From Pedobacter sp. MR2016-24 (GTDB lineage: Bacteria > Bacteroidota > Bacteroidia > Sphingobacteriales > Sphingobacteriaceae), in assembly GCF_026239655.1 (NCBI RefSeq), contig NZ_JAPIVO010000006.1, forward strand, positions 450,704 through 514,703: a DNA stretch of 64,000 nucleotides. The letters run 5' to 3'. The notes beneath the pieces are model-generated. The model searched no databases. It was not told where the DNA came from and saw only the letters and a program-made list of their open reading frames with translations. This document shows, piece after piece, positions 1-8,875 of the stretch. Positions within the stretch are counted from its first letter, which is position 1. Every line of letters starts with the position of its first letter. Both the position numbers and the translations under genes were made by a program.

Positions 1-708
1 GGGTACAATATCCGCAGCTATACTCACCATCACCAGATCCAGATACTGCTCATATGTGGAAGCAGGTAAATCGTGCGTGATGCAGTAAGCCTGGGCAAGT
101 TTAAATCCGATCCCACAGCCTGCCAGCTCCTTAAAGGGGTAAGGGCAGTCATGTCGTTTAGGATCCAGTACTGCAATTGCTGCAGGGAGTTCGTCCCCAG
201 GTAAATGGTGGTCACATATAATAAAATCAATATGTAGCGTATTGGCATAATCAATTTTATCATTCGATTTGATTCCACAATCCAATGCAATGATCAGTGT
301 GATATCATTTGCCTTTGCATAATCGATTCCTATGGTAGAGATTCCATATCCTTCTTTGTGCCTGTCAGGAATGTAATAAATGATATCGGAGGTAAACTGA
401 CTGAAAAAGCTGTATGCCAGCGCAACAGAAGTAGTGCCGTCTACATCATAATCTCCATAAATCATGATTTTCTCACCCGCAGCTAAGGCTTCATCAATTC
501 TTTGAATGGCCTTTCCCATGTCCTTCATTAAAAAAGGATTATGTAACTGGGACAATTGAGGTCTGAAAAAGTCTTTTGCTTCTTCAAAGGATTGGATTCC
601 CCTTTGGACTAAAATTTGTGCTAAGCTTGTATCTATATTTAATTGCTGTGCAAGCAGTCCGGTAGTTTCTGTATCTCCCTGTACCATCTGCACCCATCTT
701 TTCTCCAT
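1..708 (-). CDS. recJ: Single-stranded-DNA exonuclease RecJ, N-terminal part
   Basis: RecJ is the 5'-3' single-strand DNA exonuclease of recombination and repair. The 236 visible codons begin at ATG 708 (MEKRWVQMVQG) and run off the left edge, so the C-terminal half lies outside the window. The DHH phosphoesterase signature DYDVDGTTS is present near residue 80, followed by a DCGIKS segment, the DHH-type motif CDHHLPG and an LAGCGIGFK motif, in the order seen in RecJ. No frame break is seen in the visible part. It diverges from the MBL-fold gene across a 118-bp gap. The family call is secure; only completeness is unknown. Confidence 0.95.
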   Translation of the reverse strand, partial: MEKRWVQMVQGDTETTGLLAQQLNIDTSLAQILVQRGIQSFEEAKDFFRPQLSQLHNPFLMKDMGKAIQRIDEALAAGEKIMIYGDYDVDGTTSVALAYSFFSQFTSDIIYYIPDRHKEGYGISTIGIDYAKANDITLIIALDCGIKSNDKIDYANTLHIDFIICDHHLPGDELPAAIAVLDPKRHDCPYPFKELAGCGIGFKLAQAYCITHDLPASTYEQYLDLVMVSIAADIVP

Positions 709-826
709 GTACTATTTGTTATTCTTGATTGGTAATAGCGCTCATATGACCATAAATCGATACATGTTACATATCTTTGCGATCAATTCGTAAAGATATC
801 ATTAATTATTCTTTTGACTAATACCT

Positions 827-1597
827 ATGCCATTGCAAGTTTTCACTTTATTTGAAGGATCTTATTCTGTAGCTGCCGATAAAAAGTTCGTTCCTTTTGA
901 TCCTCAGAAAGATAATCCAAAAGACAGACCCGCCTCCTTATTTATTAATGTGCAGCCCTTTCTTGTGCAGCTGAATGATAAATTACTTGTACTCGATACC
1001 GGTTTAGGATACAGCAATGAACAGGGAGAACTGATTTTACATGAGAACATCAGGAAACATGGTTTTGATCCTGCGGATGTGGATTACGTATTGATGTCAC
1101 ATTTGCATTATGACCATTCCGGTGGTATGGTACATAAGGAGAATAACGGTATGGAACTGAGTTTTCCTAATGCTACGTATGTCATTCAGCGTGGTGAATG
1201 GGAAGGTGCATTTACCAATTCTTCTTCTTCATACAGGACTGAAATATTTGATTTTCTACAGCGTAATGCACAACTGACTTTCGTAGATGAGTCGGGCGAA
1301 TTTTTACCAGGCATTACCCATGAATTAACAGGTGCACATACCCCTTACCACCAGGCATGGCTCCTGGAAGACGGTGAAGAAAAAGTATTCTTCGGAGGTG
1401 ATGTATTGCCTGAACCAGAAGAATTGCTCAGGAAATTTATCGCAAAATACGACTATGATGGCCGTAAAGCCATGGAACTGAGAGAGGAGTTTGGCAAAAG
1501 AGCCGCTGCTGAAAACTGGAACTGCCTTTTTTATCATGGCAAGACCAGGGCAACAGGATTCATCGAGCTGAATGACGGAAATTTTAAGATTGTATAG
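827..1597 (+). CDS. MBL-fold metallo-hydrolase
   Basis: A 256-residue metallo-beta-lactamase-superfamily hydrolase. The zinc motif HLHYDHSGG is present (H92, H94, D96, H97), with a further metal His in TGAHTPYH and the bridging Asp in FGGDVLPEP. There is no signal peptide, so it is probably cytoplasmic. The layout with a long N-terminal strand region resembles the lactonase/AttM-like branch of the superfamily, but the substrate cannot be read from sequence; a glyoxalase II-like or lactonase activity are both possible. Its 3' end overlaps the converging response-regulator gene by 14 bases. No operon partner lies on this strand. Confidence 0.85.
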   Translation: MPLQVFTLFEGSYSVAADKKFVPFDPQKDNPKDRPASLFINVQPFLVQLNDKLLVLDTGLGYSNEQGELILHENIRKHGFDPADVDYVLMSHLHYDHSGGMVHKENNGMELSFPNATYVIQRGEWEGAFTNSSSSYRTEIFDFLQRNAQLTFVDESGEFLPGITHELTGAHTPYHQAWLLEDGEEKVFFGGDVLPEPEELLRKFIAKYDYDGRKAMELREEFGKRAAAENWNCLFYHGKTRATGFIELNDGNFKIV

Positions 1598-1997
1598 CCT
1601 GCGTATCTTTTCCTTCAAAAAGCTCAATCAGACGTTCGATAGACAGGGGTTTAGAAATAAACCCTTTAACAGCTTTATACGTTTTTGCTTTTTCGATATC
1701 ATTTTCATACACTGAAGAAGAAAGCATATACATATCTATCTCTTTATCAATACCCAGCTTCTCATATGCCTCAAGGAATTCCCATCCGTTAAGCACCGGC
1801 ATATTAATATCTATTAAAATCAGGTGTGGCAATGACTGTCCACTACCAATTAGTTCCTTTACATAGTCAATAGCAAGCTGTCCGTTGGTTTTTGCTACCA
1901 TTCTTGCGTCATACCCTGTTTTCTCTACGATTTTTTTAATAATAAATATGTTAATATCATCATCGTCAATTACAAGGAGATCAATTTTAGCGTTCAT
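1584..1997 (-). CDS. Stand-alone response-regulator receiver protein
   Basis: A 137-residue CheY-like receiver with no output domain. The acidic pocket is the DDDD stretch near residue 10, the phospho-acceptor is the Asp in LILIDINMPVLNGWEF, the switch Ser is in LSSSV and the conserved Lys is in FISKPLS. Start MNAKIDLL at 1997 is chosen because the frame upstream (to 2087) encodes an unrelated hydrophobic stretch with no receiver homology. No histidine kinase lies nearby, so its partner is encoded elsewhere or it is a relay component. It converges on the MBL-fold gene, overlapping by 14 bases. Confidence 0.88.
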   Translation of the reverse strand: MNAKIDLLVIDDDDINIFIIKKIVEKTGYDARMVAKTNGQLAIDYVKELIGSGQSLPHLILIDINMPVLNGWEFLEAYEKLGIDKEIDMYMLSSSVYENDIEKAKTYKAVKGFISKPLSIERLIELFEGKDTQAIQS

Positions 1998-2087
1998 CGG
2001 GGTAATATATTTATAAAATAATAAAGGACTGCAAAATAAAGATATAAAATAGAAATGTAAACTAGCATTATAGGAATCAAATTTCAC

Positions 2088-2116
2088 AAAAAAAGGGCCA
2101 TTACTAATAATGACCC
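2088..2116 (-). terminator. Intrinsic terminator after gcvP
   Basis: Read on the minus strand, GGGTCATTA pairs with TAATGGCCC (one G-U pair) around a 4-base loop and is followed by seven T. It lies 79 bases beyond the gcvP stop and upstream of the receiver gene. Confidence 0.75.
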
Positions 2117-2194
2117 CTTTTTGAAGTGTTAATAATACATTTATTTACCACTGATTATAATCAGTTTGGCCTTGATATAAATTGCTGAGTAAAA

Positions 2195-5083
2195 TTATAC
2201 TGCAGCAGCTTCTTCTTCCATGTAACTTTCTATCGGTGGACATGCACAGATCAATGCACGGTCGCCATGTGAATCATTTACTCTTCCAACAGCTGGCCAG
2301 AATTTATGTTCTGCAACATAAGGTAAAGGGAAAGCTGCAGTTTTTCTGCTATATGAATGTGCCCAGTCATCTCCGGTAACCTGAGCTGCTGTATGCGGCG
2401 CATTTTTCAATGGGTTATCCTGTCTGTCCAGATCACCTTGCTCAATTGCACTGATCTCATTTCTGATAGCGATTAAAGCGTCGCAGAAACGATCAAGTTC
2501 ATGTTTAGGCTCACTCTCTGTTGGCTCAACCATCAATGTGCCGGCAACAGGGAAAGATACTGTAGGTGCATGGAATCCATAATCCATTAGTCGTTTAGCA
2601 ATATCAACTACCTCAATGCCATAGCTTTTAAATCCGCGGCAATCAAGGATCATCTCATGTGCACAACGGCCATTGCTGCCCGAATATAAAACCGGGTAGT
2701 GTTCCTCCAAGCGTGCTTTCATATAATTCGCATTCAGAATAGCATACTCTGTTGCTTTTTTCAGTCCTTCACCACCCATCATTGCGATATAGGCATGAGA
2801 GATAATTAGGATAGAAGCAGATCCCCATGGAGCAGAAGAAACGGCAGGAATAGATTTTTCATTGTTGATATCTACAACAGCATGCCCCGGTAAATATTTA
2901 ACCAGGTGTGCAGCTACGCCGATAGGTCCCATACCCGGGCCACCACCACCATGTGGAATACAGAAGGTTTTATGTAAGTTAAGGTGACAAACGTCTGCAC
3001 CGATATTAGCCGGACTTGTTAATCCAACCTGTGCGTTCATGTTAGCACCATCCATGTAAACCTGACCGCCATTGGCATGTATCACTTCACAAATCTCTAC
3101 GATACTTTCCTCAAATACACCATGTGTAGATGGGTAAGTTACCATAAAGCAGGAAAGATTTGCAGCATGTTCTTCAGCTTTCGCTTTTAAATCGGCCACA
3201 TCAATATTACCCTGCTCATCACATTTTACGATCACAATTTTCATACCTGCCATTGCAGCAGACGCAGGGTTGGTACCATGCGCTGAAGAAGGGATCAATG
3301 CAATATTACGCTGATGATCGCCACGATCCTGGTGGTAAGCTCTGATCACCATTAAACCAGCATATTCACCCTGAGCACCAGCATTAGGCTGTAAACTCAT
3401 GGCTGCAAATCCAGTGATTTCACTTAACCATTTATCCAGTTCATTGAATACGGTATAGTAACCCGCTACCTGATCTGCAGGAGCGAAAGGATGCACCTGA
3501 CCAAATTCAGCCCATGTTACAGGGATCATTTCTGTTGTCGCATTCAGTTTCATTGTGCATGAACCTAAAGCAATCATAGAGTGACAAAGAGAAAGATCTT
3601 TTGCCTCTAATGATTTGATATAACGCAGCATCTCATGTTCCGAGTGATGGGAGTTAAATATAGGATGCGTTAAATAAGCAGATGTTCTTTGCAGCGCTGC
3701 CGGTATTACGGTTTCTACGTTATTCTCTATTGCAAGCTCAACGTTATCAGCTGAAATTGCTTTTACTTTAGAAAATATTTTGTTCAGTAATTTAATGTCC
3801 TCAATACTTGTTGTTTCATCTAAAGCGATTGTAGCAACAGTTCCATTGTAATGAAGATTGATCTCATTGTCAATACATTCTCTGTGAATCGAATCTTTTA
3901 AATCACCAAGATCAATCTGGATTGTATCAAAGTAAACATCGTTCATTTGTTTGTAGCCAATGCTTTCCAGTGATGCAGAAAGTGCTATAGCTAAACCGTG
4001 CGTTCTTTCTGCAATTAACTTCAGGCCTTTAGGGCCATGGTAAACCGCATAAAAACCTGCCATAATAGCTAATAAAGCCTGTGCAGTACAGATGTTTGAA
4101 GTTGCCTTATCTCTACGGATATGTTGCTCTCTTGTTTGAAGAGCCATACGTAAAGCATAGTTATTATGGCTATCAATGGTTACACCAATAATACGTCCCG
4201 GAATAGAACGTTTGTATTCATCTTTAGTAGCGAAAAATGCTGCATGCGGACCACCAAAGCCCATTGGTACACCAAAACGTTGTGTAGTACCTACAACGAT
4301 ATCAGCTCCCCATTCTCCCGGAGGAGTAAGTAAAGTCAGACTCAGTAAGTCGGCCACTACCGTTAACTTCACATTTTTATGGTGCAGACTGTCCGCAAAT
4401 TCGCGGTAATCGAATACCTGACCATTACCTGCCGGGTACTGAACAATTGCACCGAAGAAATTGTCAGTGATTTCAAAAGTAGTATGATCACCTATTACAA
4501 GCTCAATTCCAAATGGATTTGCACGTGTTTTTAAGATATCTATAGTTTGAGGGAAAAGAAGTGACGAAACAAAAAATTGTTTGGCCTGTTGATTTTTGCG
4601 TAAGCTGTATTGCATAAACATAGCTTCTGCAGCTGCAGTACCTTCATCCAACAAAGAAGCATTGGCAATTTCCATTCCGGTAAGATCAATCACCAGTGTC
4701 TGGAAGTTTAACAATGCCTGTAAACGTCCCTGTGCAATTTCAGCCTGGTATGGCGTATATTGTGTATACCATCCTGGATTTTCGAATACGTTACGCAGTA
4801 TTACACCAGGGGTTGTCGTGTCATAATAACCTTGGCCGATATAAGATTTAAAAACCTTATTGAGAGAGGCGGTTTGTTTAAGACTGGCGAGGTATTCTTT
4901 TTCAGATTTTGCAACTGGCAAATTCAAGGGCTGTTTTAACCTGATTTTCTGAGGAACAGTTTGTTCAATTAACTCAGCAACAGAACCCAGACCAAGGGTA
5001 TTTAACATTGCATCTGTGTCGTCAGCATTTGGGGCAATGTGACGGTCTTTAAAGTCTTCTTTGTAATGAATGTTTAAGCTCAT
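2195..5083 (-). CDS. gcvP: Glycine dehydrogenase (decarboxylating), P protein
   Basis: The PLP-dependent P protein of the glycine cleavage system decarboxylates glycine and passes the aminomethyl group to the lipoyl H protein. It is 962 residues long, as for the fused single-chain P protein (both halves of the duplicated fold). The PLP-binding Lys is about residue 705 in LNLHKTF, directly followed by the glycine-rich loop HGGGGPGMGP. N-terminal landmarks include RHIAPNADD and the YYDTTTPGVILRN segment. MSLNIHYKED at 5083 is preferred over the ATG four codons upstream because homologues begin close to this point. The T and H proteins are not in the window. It has its own terminator downstream. 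Confidence 0.97.
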   Translation of the reverse strand: MSLNIHYKEDFKDRHIAPNADDTDAMLNTLGLGSVAELIEQTVPQKIRLKQPLNLPVAKSEKEYLASLKQTASLNKVFKSYIGQGYYDTTTPGVILRNVFENPGWYTQYTPYQAEIAQGRLQALLNFQTLVIDLTGMEIANASLLDEGTAAAEAMFMQYSLRKNQQAKQFFVSSLLFPQTIDILKTRANPFGIELVIGDHTTFEITDNFFGAIVQYPAGNGQVFDYREFADSLHHKNVKLTVVADLLSLTLLTPPGEWGADIVVGTTQRFGVPMGFGGPHAAFFATKDEYKRSIPGRIIGVTIDSHNNYALRMALQTREQHIRRDKATSNICTAQALLAIMAGFYAVYHGPKGLKLIAERTHGLAIALSASLESIGYKQMNDVYFDTIQIDLGDLKDSIHRECIDNEINLHYNGTVATIALDETTSIEDIKLLNKIFSKVKAISADNVELAIENNVETVIPAALQRTSAYLTHPIFNSHHSEHEMLRYIKSLEAKDLSLCHSMIALGSCTMKLNATTEMIPVTWAEFGQVHPFAPADQVAGYYTVFNELDKWLSEITGFAAMSLQPNAGAQGEYAGLMVIRAYHQDRGDHQRNIALIPSSAHGTNPASAAMAGMKIVIVKCDEQGNIDVADLKAKAEEHAANLSCFMVTYPSTHGVFEESIVEICEVIHANGGQVYMDGANMNAQVGLTSPANIGADVCHLNLHKTFCIPHGGGGPGMGPIGVAAHLVKYLPGHAVVDINNEKSIPAVSSAPWGSASILIISHAYIAMMGGEGLKKATEYAILNANYMKARLEEHYPVLYSGSNGRCAHEMILDCRGFKSYGIEVVDIAKRLMDYGFHAPTVSFPVAGTLMVEPTESEPKHELDRFCDALIAIRNEISAIEQGDLDRQDNPLKNAPHTAAQVTGDDWAHSYSRKTAAFPLPYVAEHKFWPAVGRVNDSHGDRALICACPPIESYMEEEAAAV

Positions 5084-5158
5084 GAAGTGTAGCAATAAAT
5101 TTGCGCAAAGGTACTAAAATTTCATTTCATTTTTAGAGGAATAAACCCCCGCAGATGT

Positions 5159-5878
5159 TTACTTTACCAATTGTCTCAGGTACATTTGAACGGTATTCTC
5201 GAGACCTAAATATAAAGCATCACTGATCAGCGCATGGCCGATAGATACTTCCAGTAAATTAGGGATATTGTCTGCAAAATATTTCAGGTTATGCAAATCC
5301 AGATCATGACCGGCATTAATTCCCAATCCCAGTTTATTGGCAGTATGTGCAGCCTGTGTATAAGGCGTAATTGCTTTAACTTTATCGATGTGGTAATTTG
5401 CTGCGTATGATTCTGTGTACAGTTCTATTCGGTCTGTGCCTGTTGTCTGCGCAGCCTCGATCATTTCTCTGACAGGATCAACAAATATAGAAACACGAAT
5501 GCCTTCCTGCTGAAAAAGACTGACCATCTCTCTCAGGTAGCTTTGATGTTTTATAGTGTCCCAGCCATGATTAGAAGTTATCTGGCCCTCTATATCCGGA
5601 ACAAGTGTTACCTGTGCCGGTTTATTTGCCAGCACAAGATCTACAAATTTTTGCTCGCGGCAATTGCCTTCAATGTTAAATTCTGTGGCAATAATCGCCT
5701 TTAAATCAGATACATCCTGATAACGTATATGACGTTCATCAGGTCTTGGATGAACAGTTATTCCCTCCGCACCGAAACGTTCACAGTCCAGCGCCACTTT
5801 GACCAGGTCTGGGTTATTCCCTCCGCGACTATTGCGTAAAGTGGCTATTTTATTGATATTTACTGATAGTTTTGCCAT
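5159..5878 (-). CDS. pdxJ: Pyridoxine 5'-phosphate synthase PdxJ
   Basis: PdxJ condenses 1-deoxyxylulose 5-phosphate with 3-amino-2-oxopropyl phosphate in DXP-dependent vitamin B6 synthesis. The protein is 239 residues, the usual length, and starts LSVNINKIATLRN with the RGGNNPDLV motif; other conserved parts are GITVHPRPDERHI, FNIEGN, TLVPD and the phosphate-loop region INAGHDLDLHN. The start at 5878 is chosen because the open frame farther upstream encodes only unrelated hydrophobic residues and would overlap the divergent gene. It lies 22 bases from the divergent deacetylase gene and 75 bases upstream of gcvP on the same strand. Confidence 0.97.
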   Translation of the reverse strand: MAKLSVNINKIATLRNSRGGNNPDLVKVALDCERFGAEGITVHPRPDERHIRYQDVSDLKAIIATEFNIEGNCREQKFVDLVLANKPAQVTLVPDIEGQITSNHGWDTIKHQSYLREMVSLFQQEGIRVSIFVDPVREMIEAAQTTGTDRIELYTESYAANYHIDKVKAITPYTQAAHTANKLGLGINAGHDLDLHNLKYFADNIPNLLEVSIGHALISDALYLGLENTVQMYLRQLVK

Positions 5879-5900
5879 AAGCAAAGATAATTCATTAAAT

Positions 5901-6902
5901 ATGAACAGGTATAATATTATTGTAAACAGATTATTTAGAGGACTTCTTATCTGCTTTTTATTGATAATTAGTGTAATAGCCGTTAAGGCACAAATAGTCA
6001 TTAAAAACTATAGCCGCTTCAATGGAGTTATGCAATACAAGACTAAGGATTTACTTATTCTGCGGAAAATGGAAAGGAATGCTCACTTGTTATATCTTGC
6101 AGTAGATCCGCAAACCCTCAATACCTTGCTTATTTCTGCTGCTGAAGGTAAAGTGATCCCCATGAGTGCAGCAGTTGTACAGGATCATTTTAACGGGACA
6201 CCATATTTTAATGCAATAGCTGCTGCAGGCAAACAGTCAATTGCATTACAGAATGCAGGAATTACACATGGATTTCCGAAAGAAAAAGGCATAACATTAA
6301 CAATTGATCTTTGCCCGTCCCATAAGTCGCTGGACCGGATTATCTTTACTCAGCTGATGACAGAATTTAAAAAGATTGAACAGCCTGTACCGATAGCTTT
6401 ATCTATTACGGGCAGATGGATGCTTACGCATGCAGATGATCTGAACTGGTTAAAAGAACTGATCCGCAGCAAACAAATTAATGTGACCTGGGTCGATCAT
6501 TCCTATAATCATCATTTTAGCCCGGCATCCCCGCTGAGAACCAACTTTTTGCTTGAACCAGGAACAGATATGAATTTTGAGATCCTTGGTACAGAACTGA
6601 CGATGTTGCAACATGGTTTATTGCCCTCGGTATTTTTCAGGTTTCCGGGACTGGTTTCTGATCAGCAGGTAGTAGACAAAGTGCTGGCCTATGGAATTAT
6701 CCCGGTAGGAAGTGACGCATGGCTGGCTAAAGGTCAGCAACCATCTGCGGGAAGTATTGTATTGATCCATGGAAATGGTAATGAGCCGGTAGGAGTGGCC
6801 GATTTTATTAAACTGTTAAAAAGTAAGTCGCCCGCTATTATGGGTAAACAATGGCTGATGTACGACCTCACAGAAAGTGTAGGGAATGAATTTGGTCAAT
6901 AA
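5901..6902 (+). CDS. Polysaccharide-deacetylase (NodB)-fold protein, secreted
   Basis: A 333-residue protein with an N-terminal hydrophobic segment (about residues 10-30, ending VKAQ) that looks like a signal peptide or anchor. The C-terminal two thirds resembles the NodB/CE4 fold: LTIDLCPSH takes the place of the TFDDGP metal motif, and VDHSYNHHF is the H-x3-H-like second metal motif, followed by the FRFPG strand. The first motif is degenerate, keeping one Asp, so activity as a deacetylase is uncertain. Start 5901 is chosen because it gives a clean signal sequence and clears the divergent pdxJ. The substrate is unknown. Confidence 0.7.
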   Translation: MNRYNIIVNRLFRGLLICFLLIISVIAVKAQIVIKNYSRFNGVMQYKTKDLLILRKMERNAHLLYLAVDPQTLNTLLISAAEGKVIPMSAAVVQDHFNGTPYFNAIAAAGKQSIALQNAGITHGFPKEKGITLTIDLCPSHKSLDRIIFTQLMTEFKKIEQPVPIALSITGRWMLTHADDLNWLKELIRSKQINVTWVDHSYNHHFSPASPLRTNFLLEPGTDMNFEILGTELTMLQHGLLPSVFFRFPGLVSDQQVVDKVLAYGIIPVGSDAWLAKGQQPSAGSIVLIHGNGNEPVGVADFIKLLKSKSPAIMGKQWLMYDLTESVGNEFGQ

Positions 6903-6940
6903 AAAAGGGATGCAGCCCGTTAAGACGCATCCCTTTTTTT
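6901..6940. terminator. Bidirectional terminator between deacetylase gene and ahcY
   Basis: GGGATGC (6907-6913) pairs with GCATCCC (6927-6933); an A-run lies on the left and a T-run of seven on the right, so it can serve both converging genes. Confidence 0.88.
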
Positions 6941-6953
6941 TATCGTAAACAGA

Positions 6954-8270
6954 TTAGTATCTGTAAGCGTCTCCTTTAAACGGACCTTCAACAGGTACGC
7001 CGATATAGTCAGCCTGATGCGTATCCAATACGTCTAATTCAACACCAATTTTAGCTAAGTGTAAACGTGCTACTTTTTCATCCAGGTATTTAGGAAGAAC
7101 ATATACTTTGTTCTCATATTTTCCCGGGTTCATCCATAACTCTAATTGAGCTAAAGTCTGGTTAGTGAAAGAAGCAGACATTACAAAGCTAGGGTGGCCA
7201 GTAGCACAACCTAAGTTTACCAAGCGTCCTTCAGCTAATAAGATCACATCTTTACCGTCGATAGTATATTTATCTACCTGAGGTTTGATCTCCACTTTAG
7301 TATCACCGTAGTTAGTATTTAACCAGGCAACATCAATTTCATTATCAAAGTGACCGATGTTACATACGATAACTTTATCTTTCATTGATTTAAAATGTTC
7401 TGCACGAACGATGTCACAGTTACCAGTTGTAGTCACAACGATATCAGCTTCTTTAACCGCATTAGCAAATTTCTTCACTTCATAACCTTCCATTGCAGCT
7501 TGTAATGCACAGATAGGATCAATTTCTGAGATGATCACACGTACGCCTTGTGAGCTTAATGATTCAGCAGAACCTTTACCAACATCACCGTAACCAGCAA
7601 CAACAGCAACCTTACCAGCCATCATCACATCGGTAGCACGACGGATTGCGTCAACTAATGATTCACGACATCCGTATTTGTTATCAAATTTAGATTTCGT
7701 AACTGAATCATTCACGTTAATCGCAGGTAAGTGTAAAGTTCCGTTTTTCATACGTTCGTATAAACGGTGAACACCTGTAGTTGTTTCTTCCGATAAACCT
7801 TTGATTGCAGCAATCAGCTCAGGGAACCTGTCAAAAACCATGTTGGTTAAATCACCACCATCATCTAAGATCATGTTTAATGGCTGCTGCTCCGGACCAA
7901 AGTGTAAAGTTTGTTCAATACACCAGTCAAATTCCTCTTCATTCAAACCTTTCCAGGCGTAAACCTGGATGCCTGCAGCAGCAATAGCAGCAGCAGCGTG
8001 ATCTTGTGTAGAGAAAATATTGCATGATGACCAGGTCACTTCTGCACCTAGTTCAACTAAAGTTTCAATTAAAACTGCAGTCTGGATAGTCATATGCAGA
8101 CAACCTGCAATGCGCGCACCTTTTAAAGGTTTTGACGGCCCAAATTCTTCACGTAATGACATTAGACCCGGCATTTCTGCTTCTGCTAATCCAATTTCTT
8201 TACGGCCCCATTCTGCCAGTGAAATATCCTTTACTTTGTAAGGGATGTAAGTAGTCTCTACTGATGACAT
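6954..8270 (-). CDS. ahcY: Adenosylhomocysteinase
   Basis: S-adenosylhomocysteine hydrolase splits SAH into adenosine and homocysteine, keeping the methylation cycle running. The protein is 438 residues. Landmarks: HMTIQTAVLIETL and ITWSSCNIFSTQDHAA-type substrate region, DDGGDLTN, the VNDSVTKSKFDN segment with the catalytic Lys, the NAD-binding GYGDVGKGSA loop, and a C terminus ending KGDAYRY. It is preceded by a consensus promoter and an approximately 110-base leader with possible pseudoknot structure, which suggests 5'-UTR control. It has a shared terminator downstream. Confidence 0.97.
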   Translation of the reverse strand: MSSVETTYIPYKVKDISLAEWGRKEIGLAEAEMPGLMSLREEFGPSKPLKGARIAGCLHMTIQTAVLIETLVELGAEVTWSSCNIFSTQDHAAAAIAAAGIQVYAWKGLNEEEFDWCIEQTLHFGPEQQPLNMILDDGGDLTNMVFDRFPELIAAIKGLSEETTTGVHRLYERMKNGTLHLPAINVNDSVTKSKFDNKYGCRESLVDAIRRATDVMMAGKVAVVAGYGDVGKGSAESLSSQGVRVIISEIDPICALQAAMEGYEVKKFANAVKEADIVVTTTGNCDIVRAEHFKSMKDKVIVCNIGHFDNEIDVAWLNTNYGDTKVEIKPQVDKYTIDGKDVILLAEGRLVNLGCATGHPSFVMSASFTNQTLAQLELWMNPGKYENKVYVLPKYLDEKVARLHLAKIGVELDVLDTHQADYIGVPVEGPFKGDAYRY

Positions 8271-8285
8271 ATTGTTTTTGTTTAT

Positions 8286-8364
8286 GCACGTGTTAGCGTG
8301 CTGATTTGTAATTTGTTTTTCAGGTTTGTTGAGTGATGCTGTAATCCTGACGGTTATCGGCAGC
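8286..8364 (-). promoter_or_regulatory. Structured ahcY leader, possible H-type pseudoknot
   Basis: In the minus-strand leader, GCTG (8364-8361) can pair with CAGC (8341-8338) and TCAGG (8350-8346) with CCTGA (8324-8320). The two stems interlock as in an H-type pseudoknot and are followed by an A-rich stretch. A second hairpin, GCACG/CGTGC (8286-8301), lies 15 bases before the start codon. The stems are short, so chance pairing is possible. No known riboswitch consensus could be assigned with confidence. Confidence 0.35.
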
Positions 8365-8388
8365 CTTTTTCAATACCATTCAATAGTA

Positions 8389-8420
8389 CAAAATTAAGCA
8401 ATAGTTTTACCAAATTCAAA
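8389..8420 (-). promoter_or_regulatory. Bacteroidota-type promoter of ahcY
   Basis: On the minus strand TTTG (8420-8417) and TAATTTTG (8396-8389) are separated by 20 bases, matching the Bacteroidota primary-sigma consensus TTTG-N19/20-TAnnTTTG. Transcription would start near 8382, giving a leader of about 110 bases. Confidence 0.7.
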
Positions 8421-8523
8421 GTTAAGACCCGCGAATAAAATATGTTACACTAAAATGTTGCTAAAAGATTTTGACAAAACCCGGAACTAATTTTATATTT
8501 AAATATAATTTTATTTAGCGGCC

Positions 8524-8760
8524 ATGAACCAGGATTCCGAAAAATCGGCTGAACATCTGATTTCAGATCTTAGAAGCACTATCTTATCTTTTGACCATAG
8601 TGATAAACGCAGAAATACCAGTTTGTTTAAATACTCATTTATTGGATTATTGATCTTCACGGCGATATTCTTTCTTGGGTTTTATATTGCGAAAAAAATA
8701 AATTCTCCGGAACACAAGTCGGTTAAGAGTATCCGCAGTAGTTCTTCCAAAGGATTATAA
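8524..8760 (+). CDS. Small single-pass membrane protein, unknown
   Basis: A 78-residue protein not recognised as any family. Residues 1-35 are polar and acidic/basic (MNQDSEKSAEHL), residues about 38-58 form one hydrophobic helix (FIGLLIFTAIFFLGFYIA), and a short basic Ser-rich tail follows. This fits an inner-membrane protein with a cytoplasmic N terminus. It stands alone between divergent ahcY and the bacilliredoxin gene, with an AT-rich upstream region but no consensus promoter. It could be a chance frame, although the charge layout and clear membrane helix favour a real gene. Confidence 0.5.
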   Translation: MNQDSEKSAEHLISDLRSTILSFDHSDKRRNTSLFKYSFIGLLIFTAIFFLGFYIAKKINSPEHKSVKSIRSSSSKGL

Positions 8761-8807
8761 TCCAAAGTAATTTGAAGGTAAAAAACCCATGCACTAAATA
8801 CTAAAGC

Positions 8808-8838
8808 TTTGATGCTATACTGCCTTGATGTACCTTTG
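8808..8838 (+). promoter_or_regulatory. Bacteroidota-type promoter of the bacilliredoxin gene
   Basis: TTTG (8808-8811), 19 bases, TACCTTTG (8831-8838): a full match to the Bacteroidota consensus. The predicted start point is about 30 bases before the ATG at 8876. Confidence 0.8.
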
Positions 8839-8875
8839 TTGCATAATTATAAATTTAATATAAAAGCATTTAGAT

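Noticed and set aside
5879..6001. Longer start for pdxJ
   Set aside because: The added residues are hydrophobic, absent from the family, and would overlap the divergent gene.
8286..8364. ahcY leader as a known SAM-II or SAH riboswitch
   Set aside because: Only short stems and a few shared bases could be matched by eye; the family consensus could not be confirmed, so it is listed only as a possible pseudoknot.
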